Position numbers and translations under genes: made by a program
Shown: positions 43,557 through 49,821 of the stretch, in pieces
How positions within the stretch are numbered: position 1 is the stretch's first letter
How the letters are laid out: each line of letters starts with the position of its first letter
NCBI RefSeq assembly: GCF_047654785.1
Contig: NZ_JASGKQ010000002.1
Location: 1 to 64,000 of the forward strand
Direction of reading: 5' to 3'
Source of the DNA: Pelomonas sp047654785
Lineage (GTDB): Bacteria > Pseudomonadota > Gammaproteobacteria > Burkholderiales > Burkholderiaceae_C
DNA length: 64,000 nt
Notes under the pieces: model-generated
Databases searched by the model: none
Told to the model about the DNA's origin: nothing
Seen by the model: the letters and a program-made list of their open reading frames with translations, nothing else

Positions 43557-44461
43557 GGCGGCACGATTGTGGCGGGCGGGCGCGCGAAGCGGCGCGGCTG
43601 GCCCGTCACCGGGTCCGTGAACGCGAGCTCGCGGGCGACCAGCTGCAGCGGCGCGTCCAGCCGCGGCGGGTTCTCGTGCGGCTGCAGCACCGGGTAGATG
43701 CGGTCGCCGACGAGGGGCAGGCCCAGCGCGTTCATCTGCGCGCGCAGCTGGTGGCGCGCGCCGGTGCGCGGGCGCAGCTCGTAGCGCGCCAGGCCGCCGG
43801 CCAGCGGCTCGGCCAGGTCGATCCAGGTCTCGGCGTTGGGCTCGCCGGCCACCACCTGCATCTGCATGAAGCCCTCGCCGGCCGGCTCCGCCAGCCGGTG
43901 CCGCACGACGCGCGGCCAGGGGCCGGCGCCCGCGGGCGCGACGGCGTCGTAGACCTTCTCGACGCTGCGCTCGCGGAACAGCCGGTGGTAGGCGTCGCGC
44001 TCGGCCGGGCACACGCTGAAGGCGACCAGCCCGGCCGTCTCGCGGTCCAGCCGGTGGATGGGGATCAGGCCGGCGAGGCCGGTGGCGTGGCGCAGCCGGG
44101 CCATCAGCGTCTGCCGCGCGTACAGGCCGCTGGGCGTGACGGGCAGGAAGTGCGGCTTGTCGGCCACCAGCAGGTGCTCGTCCTGGAACACGATGCGCAC
44201 CTCGCCCGGCAGCTCGGGCTCCACGGCCAGCCAGCGCCAGTAGTAGACGCGGCGGCCGGCGCGGTAGGGCGCGTCGGGCACGGGGCGGCCGTCGTCGCCC
44301 ACCACGTCGCCGCGGGCCAGGCGCTCGGGCCAGTCGTCCACGCGCGGCAGGCGCTCGCGCAAAAAGGCCACCAGCGTGGGCCAGGGGCCGGCCGGGCAGA
44401 ACACCGCGCTGGCGGCCACGCCGTCGCGCAGCGGCAGGGCGGGTTTGGGCGGGCGGGCCAC
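43553..44461 (-). CDS. RluA-family pseudouridine synthase
   Basis: 302-residue pseudouridine synthase. Catalytic motif HRLDRETAG with D139; EHLLVADKPHFLPVTPSG upstream and the RTGARHQLRAQMNALGLPLVGD motif downstream. N-terminal region has an S4-like segment (TLVAFLRERLPRVDDWPERLARGDVV). Closest in feel to the RluA/TruC-type enzymes with YYWRWLAVEPE; RNA target unknown. Start is GTG at 44461, since no ATG exists before the catalytic domain. The next gene overlaps it by four bases. Confidence 0.88.
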   Translation of the reverse strand: MARPPKPALPLRDGVAASAVFCPAGPWPTLVAFLRERLPRVDDWPERLARGDVVGDDGRPVPDAPYRAGRRVYYWRWLAVEPELPGEVRIVFQDEHLLVADKPHFLPVTPSGLYARQTLMARLRHATGLAGLIPIHRLDRETAGLVAFSVCPAERDAYHRLFRERSVEKVYDAVAPAGAGPWPRVVRHRLAEPAGEGFMQMQVVAGEPNAETWIDLAEPLAGGLARYELRPRTGARHQLRAQMNALGLPLVGDRIYPVLQPHENPPRLDAPLQLVARELAFTDPVTGQPRRFARPPATIVPP

Positions 44462-44479
44462 GGCGTTGCTCGGTCCGCG

Positions 44480-45391
44480 TTACTCGATGCGCGGCCCGCC
44501 GCGGGCGCGCTCGTCCATGTAGGCGTTCAGCCGCCTCAGGTCCTGCGGGTCGGTGCGCTCGCCGCGCCACTCGCGCACCCAGGCCTCGCGGCTGCCCTCG
44601 CGGGCGAGCGCGCGCACGGCCGCGTCGATGGCCTCGATCTGCCGCCGGCCCTCGGGCGTGCGGCTGCAGGACACGGTGGCCAGCAGCGTGCTCAGGCCCT
44701 CGGCCACCGGCAGCGCGACCAGGGCGCCGGGGTCGCCGACGCGGGCGAGGTAGTCGCCGACCACCGCCGGGTACTCCAGCGTGTAGTCCATGCGGCCGGC
44801 GCGCAGCATGCCCAGCAGCTGGGTGCTGAGCTGCGCGCCCACGGCCAGGCGCGGCACGGCGTGGCGGCTGAGCAGCCGGTCGATCTGCGCGCCGTAGGCG
44901 CGGTCGCGCGCCAGCAGCGGGCGCAGCTCGGGGCGCCGCAGCAGGTCGGCCAGCAGGAGGCGGCCCTCCGCCGGGCGCTCCCCGGCCAGCCGCGGCAGCA
45001 GGTCGCGGTGGACGATGACGTGGATCTCGCGCGAGGCCATCGGCGGATAGAGGTGTGAGAAATAGGCCCAGCGCAGGCGCTCGGGCGTGCGCACGTGCAG
45101 CGTGGAGCACATCGTCTGGCCGGCGCGGCTGTCGGCCTCGTAGCGGGCCGTGCTGGCCTCGACGAACTCGTGCCGGTAGCCGGCGATGCGCGGCAGCAGC
45201 ACGCGCATGAAGCCGTCCACCTCGCCATGCCCCAGCTCGGCGACGCTGCGCGGCGCGCGGCCGTGGACGAAGCCGAAGTGCGGCGGCACGTTCTGCGCGA
45301 CCCAGCGGATGGCGTCCCCGGCCGGCAGCGGCGGCGCGGCAGGCGCCGCCGTGGCCGACAGCAGGGCCGCCAGGACCAGTCCCGCGCGCAT
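44480..45391 (-). CDS. Periplasmic solute-binding-like protein (TIGR02285-like)
   Basis: 303-residue protein with a signal peptide (MRAGLVLAALLSATAAPA-A) and the overall layout of a type II periplasmic binding protein: IRWVAQNVPPHFGFVHG near the start, MCSTLHVRTPERLRWAYFS, and a second lobe with GRMDYTLEYPAVVGDY and EGLSTLLATVSCSRTPEGR. Similar stand-alone proteins in betaproteobacteria lack a cognate ABC permease; none lies here. Ligand unknown. 18 bases upstream of the pseudouridine synthase gene. Confidence 0.7.
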   Translation of the reverse strand: MRAGLVLAALLSATAAPAAPPLPAGDAIRWVAQNVPPHFGFVHGRAPRSVAELGHGEVDGFMRVLLPRIAGYRHEFVEASTARYEADSRAGQTMCSTLHVRTPERLRWAYFSHLYPPMASREIHVIVHRDLLPRLAGERPAEGRLLLADLLRRPELRPLLARDRAYGAQIDRLLSRHAVPRLAVGAQLSTQLLGMLRAGRMDYTLEYPAVVGDYLARVGDPGALVALPVAEGLSTLLATVSCSRTPEGRRQIEAIDAAVRALAREGSREAWVREWRGERTDPQDLRRLNAYMDERARGGPRIE

Positions 45392-45457
45392 GTCAGCCGC
45401 GCCCGCGTCCGGCGCGGCGGACGCGGTGCGGGCGGGGCCGGGCGGGCGCCCCCACCT

Positions 45458-46759
45458 TCAGTCGCCCTCCACCCACTCCATGCGCGCGCCCAGCCCGCCG
45501 ATGTTCTCGACGAAGTTGGGGTGGGCGCGGCGGATGGGCGTGGCGTTGCGGATCAGGCTGCGGCCCGGGATGCTGGCCGCCACCATCAGCAGCGCGATGG
45601 CCACGCGGATGATGTAGGGGCTCTCCACCTCGGCCGGCGACAGCGGCTTGCCGCCGAAGGTGATCATGCGGTGCGGGTCGCTCAGGAAGGCGTGCGCGCC
45701 GAACTTGGCGAGCTCGCTGGTCCAGCCCATCGCGCCGTCGTAGACCTTGTTCCAGAACATCACGCTGCCCTCGGCCTTCACGCCCAGCGCGACGAAGATG
45801 GGCAGCAGGTCCACCGGCACATAGGGCCAGGGCGCGGCCTCGACCTTCTGCAGGATGTTGCGCGTGAAGGGCTCCTTCACCTTCAGCGGGCCGGCGGTCT
45901 GCACGCTGCTCCAGCCGTCCTCGTGGCGGACCTGCACGCCGAACTTGGCGAAGGTGCGGTCCAGCAGCGGGAACATCTCCGGCGCGCCGTTCTTGACCTG
46001 CACATGGCCGCCGGTGATGGCGCCCAGCGCGAGGAAGGTGACGATCTCGTGGAAGTCCTCGGTGAAGGTGTAGTCGGCGCCGCCGAGCTCCTGCACGCCG
46101 GTGATCTTCAGCTTGGACGTGCCGTGGCCCTCGATGCGCGCGCCCAGCAGCGACATGAAGTTGCAGAACTCCTGCACATGCGGCTCGCTGGCCGCGTTGG
46201 TCAGCGTGGAGACGCCATCGGCCAGCGCCGCGCACAGCACGAAGTTCTCGGTGGTGGTGACGGAGGCGTAGTCCGTCCAGTGGTCGTTGGCGGCGAGCGG
46301 CCGGTGCACGCGCAGGATCAGCCCGTCGGACAGGCGCTCCACCTGCGCGCCGAAGCGCTCGAACACCTCCACGTGCGGGTCGATCTCGCGCGCGCCCAGC
46401 GTGCAGCCCTTGACGTCGTCCTCGATGCGCGCCGCGCCGAAGCGCGCCATCAGGCCGGGCACCAGCATGATGGAAGAGCGCATCTCCTCGGGCAGCCGGT
46501 CGACGTTGGGGTCGAACCTCGTGTCCTGGTGGTGCACGTCCAGGATGCCGGTCCTGAAGTCGAGCGCCACCTTGGAGCCCAGCTTGCGGAAGACCTCGAC
46601 GATCTTCTTCACGTCGGTGATCTCGGGCACGCCGCGCAGGCGCACCGGCTGGCGGGTCAGCAGCGTGGCGCACAGGATGGGAAGGACGGCGTTCTTGTTG
46701 GCCGAGGGGACGATGCGGCCCGAGAGGGGCGCGCCGCCGTGGACGATCAGATGGGACAT
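45458..46759 (-). CDS. Divergent MurA-like enolpyruvyl transferase
   Basis: 433-residue member of the EPSP synthase/MurA family. K22-N23 in ANKNAVLPIL and the PEP-binding cysteine equivalent C119 in KGCTLGAREID are kept, so enolpyruvyl transfer to a UDP-sugar is plausible. Several other blocks differ from canonical MurA: the start IVPSANKNA instead of ISGAKNA, and the usual GFPTDMQAQF segment is replaced by PWPYVPVDLLPIF. It is probably a paralogue rather than the housekeeping MurA, and the acceptor may not be UDP-GlcNAc. Divergent from the hlyD-like gene of the bacteriocin locus, 294 bases away. Confidence 0.72.
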   Translation of the reverse strand: MSHLIVHGGAPLSGRIVPSANKNAVLPILCATLLTRQPVRLRGVPEITDVKKIVEVFRKLGSKVALDFRTGILDVHHQDTRFDPNVDRLPEEMRSSIMLVPGLMARFGAARIEDDVKGCTLGAREIDPHVEVFERFGAQVERLSDGLILRVHRPLAANDHWTDYASVTTTENFVLCAALADGVSTLTNAASEPHVQEFCNFMSLLGARIEGHGTSKLKITGVQELGGADYTFTEDFHEIVTFLALGAITGGHVQVKNGAPEMFPLLDRTFAKFGVQVRHEDGWSSVQTAGPLKVKEPFTRNILQKVEAAPWPYVPVDLLPIFVALGVKAEGSVMFWNKVYDGAMGWTSELAKFGAHAFLSDPHRMITFGGKPLSPAEVESPYIIRVAIALLMVAASIPGRSLIRNATPIRRAHPNFVENIGGLGARMEWVEGD

Positions 46760-46842
46760 GGCAGGTGCAGGAGGGCGAAGCCGCGATTCTCGGCGCTTTG
46801 CGACTACCCGCGCCGGGCGCGGCCCGGCGCCGCCGCCCCCCC

Positions 46843-46870
46843 ACCCGGGCGGCTCAACCCGGGCGGCTCG
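46843..46870. repeat. Short tandem repeat in the murA-like/hlyD spacer
   Basis: Two 14-base head-to-tail copies (46843-46856 and 46857-46870) of ACCCGGGCGGCTC plus one variable base, with a weaker third trace after them. The spacer must hold both divergent promoters; I cannot assign boxes. Confidence 0.4.
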
Positions 46871-47053
46871 ACCGGGCGCTCACCTGGGCGGGCCGCCGCC
46901 GGCTGGCAGGGGTATCCACCCGGCCCGCGATGTGAATAGTACCCACCCAACCCGCGCGGCCGGCGCTATCCCGCGCGCGTCGCCCATCTCCGGCGGCCCC
47001 CCGGCCGGGCAGGAGTTGCCCGGGGATGACGGCCCCGCCGTGCCCCCCGAACA

Positions 47054-48427
47054 ATGGCGGCATTCGCCCCGACCACCCCGCCGATGACCGCCACCCCCGC
47101 GCTCCCGCTGTTCCGCCCCGAGGCCCTGCAGGCCCGCGAGGCGCAATGGCTGGGCGGCATCCGCATCGGCCGGCCGCTGGGCTTCACGCTCGTCACCGGC
47201 GCCGCGCTGGCGATGGCCGCGGCGCTGGTCGCCTTCGCCTGCTGGGGCGACGTCACCCGCAAGGCCACGGTGCATGGCGTGCTGCTGCCGGCCGGCGGGC
47301 TCATCCACGTCAGCAGCCCGCAGGCCGGCGTCATCGCCGAGCTGCTGGTGCAGGAGGGCGACCCGGTGCTCGCCGGCCAGCCGCTGCTGCGCCTGAAGAG
47401 CGAGCGCATCACGGCGGCGGGCGACGCAGCACTGCTGACCGCCCAGGCCCTGGCCGCCCGCCGCGCCAGCCTGCAGGCCGAGCGCCGCCTGACCGAGCAG
47501 AGCCTGCGCCAGCGCCAGGACGCGCTCGCCCAGCGCCTGCAAAGCCTGCAGGCCGAGGCGCGCCAGGCCCTGGCCGAGCTCGACACCCACCGGCTGCGCC
47601 TGGAACTCGGGCACAAGACGCTGGAGCGCCAGCAACAACTGGCCCGCGACGGCTTCGTCGCCCCCGCCCAGGTGCAGCAGAAGCAGGAGGATTTGCTGGA
47701 CCTGCAGCTGCGCGAGCGCAACGCCGAGCGCAACCTGCAGGCGCTGCAGCGCGACCTGCAAGCCGCGCAGGCCGACCGCCAAACGCTGCACACGCAGGCG
47801 CAGACGGGCCTGGCCCAGCTGGACCGCAGCCTCGCCGCGCTCGACCAGGAGGCCACCGAGGCCGATGGCCGCCATGGGTTGACGGTGGCCGCGCCGCAGG
47901 CCGGCCGGGTCAGCGCGCTGACGCTGGGCCAGGGCCAGTCCGTGCAGGCCGGGCAGACGCTGGCCAGCCTCGTCCCGACCGCGAAGGCGGCGGGCCGGGC
48001 CGACCCGGCCGAGCTGCGGGCCGAGCTGTACGCCCCCAGCCGCACGGCCGGCTTCGTGCAGCCGGGCCAGGCCGTGTGGCTGCGCTATGCGGCCTTTCCG
48101 TACCAGAAGTTCGGCATGGCCGAGGGGCGGGTGCTCGCCGTGAGCCGCAGCCCGATCGCGCCGGCCGACCTGCCGGCGGGCCAGGCGCAGGCGCTGCTGG
48201 CGGCGGCGCAGGCCAACGAGCCGATGTACCGCATCACCGTCGGCCTGCCCAGGCAGACCGTGCTGACCTATGGAAAACCCACGCCGCTGGCGGCCGGCAT
48301 GAGCCTGGATGCCGATGTGCGGCAGGACAGCCGCAAGGTGTGGGAATGGCTGCTCGAACCGGCGTTGGCCGTGGCGGGTGGCAGAAGGAATCTGAACGAC
48401 GAGACGAAATCCAGCCCGGGAGGATGA
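47054..48427 (+). CDS. HlyD-family membrane fusion protein of the bacteriocin exporter
   Basis: 457-residue periplasmic adaptor. Short cytoplasmic start with LFRPEALQAREAQWLGGI, one membrane helix (about 42-66), lipoyl-like halves (GGLIHVSSPQAGVIAELLVQEGDPVLAGQ, about 81-109, and LTVAAPQAGRVSALTLGQGQSVQAGQ, about 275-300), a long coiled-coil hairpin between them, and a C-terminal barrel. It would link the C39 ABC transporter to an outer-membrane TolC-like channel not in this window. ATG at 47054 is the longest start; 47084 fits the family's short N-terminus better. Followed 57 bases later by the precursor peptide gene. Confidence 0.88.
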   Translation: MAAFAPTTPPMTATPALPLFRPEALQAREAQWLGGIRIGRPLGFTLVTGAALAMAAALVAFACWGDVTRKATVHGVLLPAGGLIHVSSPQAGVIAELLVQEGDPVLAGQPLLRLKSERITAAGDAALLTAQALAARRASLQAERRLTEQSLRQRQDALAQRLQSLQAEARQALAELDTHRLRLELGHKTLERQQQLARDGFVAPAQVQQKQEDLLDLQLRERNAERNLQALQRDLQAAQADRQTLHTQAQTGLAQLDRSLAALDQEATEADGRHGLTVAAPQAGRVSALTLGQGQSVQAGQTLASLVPTAKAAGRADPAELRAELYAPSRTAGFVQPGQAVWLRYAAFPYQKFGMAEGRVLAVSRSPIAPADLPAGQAQALLAAAQANEPMYRITVGLPRQTVLTYGKPTPLAAGMSLDADVRQDSRKVWEWLLEPALAVAGGRRNLNDETKSSPGG

Positions 48428-48484
48428 GTTGGATTGCGCAGATGCGGAAACGTCGACCGCTTTATCGACAGAATGGAGAATGAC

Positions 48485-48646
48485 ATGCAAGAGCTAACCT
48501 TGGAAGAAGTTGACCAAGTCAATGGGGGAGGCGTCGTTGCGGCCGTTGTAGCCGTAGCAATGACTCCGGTTTCCGGCGTCGTAGCCGTCGCTGCAGTAGC
48601 AGCAACCGTGATCGTCATTGCAGCGGCTTACGCCGCAAATAGCTAA
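48485..48646 (+). CDS. Double-glycine leader bacteriocin/RiPP precursor peptide
   Basis: 53-residue peptide. Leader MQELTLEEVDQVNGG (residues 1-15) matches the double-glycine consensus cut by C39 peptidases (hydrophobic at -4, -7 and -12, Glu/Leu pattern). The core of 38 residues (or 37 if cut after the third glycine) is almost all Val/Ala/Ile, with no cysteine and no charge, ending AAAYAANS. GGAG lies 6 bases upstream of ATG 48485; an in-frame ATG at 48473 is poorly placed. Lies between the hlyD-like and the C39-transporter genes, and is GC-poor compared with hlyD. Probably a class II microcin-like membrane-active peptide or a signalling peptide; core modification is possible. Confidence 0.8.
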   Translation: MQELTLEEVDQVNGGGVVAAVVAVAMTPVSGVVAVAAVAATVIVIAAAYAANS

Positions 48647-48657
48647 ATAGCTATTAC

Positions 48658-48682
48658 GGGGAGGGAAATACCTCCTCGTTTT
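48658..48682 (+). terminator. Weak terminator/attenuator after the precursor gene
   Basis: 7-bp stem with one G-T pair (48658-48664 with 48671-48677), 6-base loop, followed by GTTTT. It lies between the precursor and the next operon gene, so leaky termination would give more precursor than maturation mRNA. A smaller ATAGCT/AGCTAT hairpin (48639-48654) overlaps the precursor stop codon. Confidence 0.5.
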
Positions 48683-48692
48683 GTCTTGAACC

Positions 48693-49274
48693 ATGCAATT
48701 CAAAATATCCAGCCCAACTGCACTTGCGGCAAAAAACCCCATCTCCAATGGGGACGCCGAGGCCCTCGACCGATTGATGAATATCAGCGGCCGCATCGGC
48801 CTCTACGGCATGCTGGTCGGCACAGCAACTTGGGGATATCTTGTTTTTCCAGACATTGGCCTCCCTCAGCTGTCCGGCCCGCCCTACATAATCACCATCA
48901 CTGCATTGACAATGGTGGCGACTGTCATTGCGATCACAACCATTGGCCATGAACTGCTTCACCTGCTCGCATTACCGGCAAGAATTCTGCGAAGCGACAC
49001 ATATCTAGCGATATGGCCAAGAAAACCAAGGTGGTCTTCAACAGTTTTTACAAAAATAGGCGGACAAAAAACAAAGATTCAGTTCATCTGGATAAGCCTA
49101 TTCCCCTTTTTGGCATTAACTGTCACACCATTCGCATGGGCTGCATTTTCATCGACAAAGCCAAATTTGCTCATCGGATTGATCGCAATATGCAACATCT
49201 ATGCGTCAGCCTTTGACGTGGCTCAATCACTACTAGTCGCCCTCAAAACTCCCGCTGGCTCCGTTCTTCGATGA
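48693..49274 (+). CDS. Membrane zincin-like protein with HExxH motif (DUF3267-like)
   Basis: 193-residue membrane protein with four or five helices. Helix 2 carries the zinc-protease signature H86-E-L-L-H90 in TTIGHELLHLLALP, and the last helix has N168, S172 and D175 in CNIYASAFDVAQS, the pattern that supplies the remaining ligand in DUF3267/M50-like intramembrane zincins. Family assignment is from these motifs only. Located in the bacteriocin locus between precursor and exporter, in GC-poor DNA. It may process the hydrophobic precursor, give immunity by cleavage, or be a regulator. ATG at 48693 follows a weak ribosome site; the stop overlaps the next start (ATGA). Confidence 0.68.
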   Translation: MQFKISSPTALAAKNPISNGDAEALDRLMNISGRIGLYGMLVGTATWGYLVFPDIGLPQLSGPPYIITITALTMVATVIAITTIGHELLHLLALPARILRSDTYLAIWPRKPRWSSTVFTKIGGQKTKIQFIWISLFPFLALTVTPFAWAAFSSTKPNLLIGLIAICNIYASAFDVAQSLLVALKTPAGSVLR

Positions 49275-49816
49275 TGGCCATCATAAGCAGAATTGTGTTG
49301 TGCTGCTTCATAATTGGAGCGACCCTATTTTTGGCGGGCCCAGTGCCCACCATAATTCTTGCCACCCCGCTCAGCGCAGCGATTCTCTCGGCACCAGTCA
49401 GAAGAATAATTGAAGAAGTCTCCCACCATCTTCGGATAAGAAAGTGGCGACTAGAAACCGGGCGGCTCTACAAGTTCGGGTCGAATTCGCTCATCATCAA
49501 TTCCGAGTCCGACGGGAGCGGATGGATTCAAGCTCGCCGCGTCAGGGAAATTGGAGTCAGCCTGCCACGGGATGAATTATTGATCCAGCTCGCCGGCCCA
49601 CATTCGACAAGATTGATAGACCGCGAAGTTTGGATCGAAGCCCATTGGCTTCATACCGCCCTAGTCAATTCAAATTCGCACAAGAGCCACAGATTTTCCA
49701 TTTGGCTGCGAAAGAACTTTATCTTTCCTGCGGATCGCCGCATGATAACCACGAATTCCTACCCCTCGAATTCAGATATCCCCTCAAATCCATTCAACTT
49801 CAACGAACGCCAATAA
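49271..49816 (+). CDS. Unknown membrane-anchored protein of the bacteriocin locus
   Basis: 181 residues, not recognised. Two hydrophobic segments (about 4-24 and 26-42) form an N-terminal hairpin or anchor, then a soluble domain with LYKFGSNSLIINSESDGSGWI, ARRVREIGVSLPRDELLIQLAG and REVWIEAHWLHTALVN, and a polar Ser/Asn-rich tail. GC is about 45-50% over its 5' end. Being encoded between the zincin-like gene and the C39 transporter, it could be the immunity protein or a partner of the protease. ATG at 49271 overlaps the previous stop (ATGA), which fixes the start. Confidence 0.65.
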   Translation: MMAIISRIVLCCFIIGATLFLAGPVPTIILATPLSAAILSAPVRRIIEEVSHHLRIRKWRLETGRLYKFGSNSLIINSESDGSGWIQARRVREIGVSLPRDELLIQLAGPHSTRLIDREVWIEAHWLHTALVNSNSHKSHRFSIWLRKNFIFPADRRMITTNSYPSNSDIPSNPFNFNERQ

Positions 49817-49821
49817 AAGCA

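Noticed and set aside
48686..48952. Short frame ending in a His-rich stretch
   Set aside because: Overlaps the zincin-like gene in another frame and has no ribosome site or family match.
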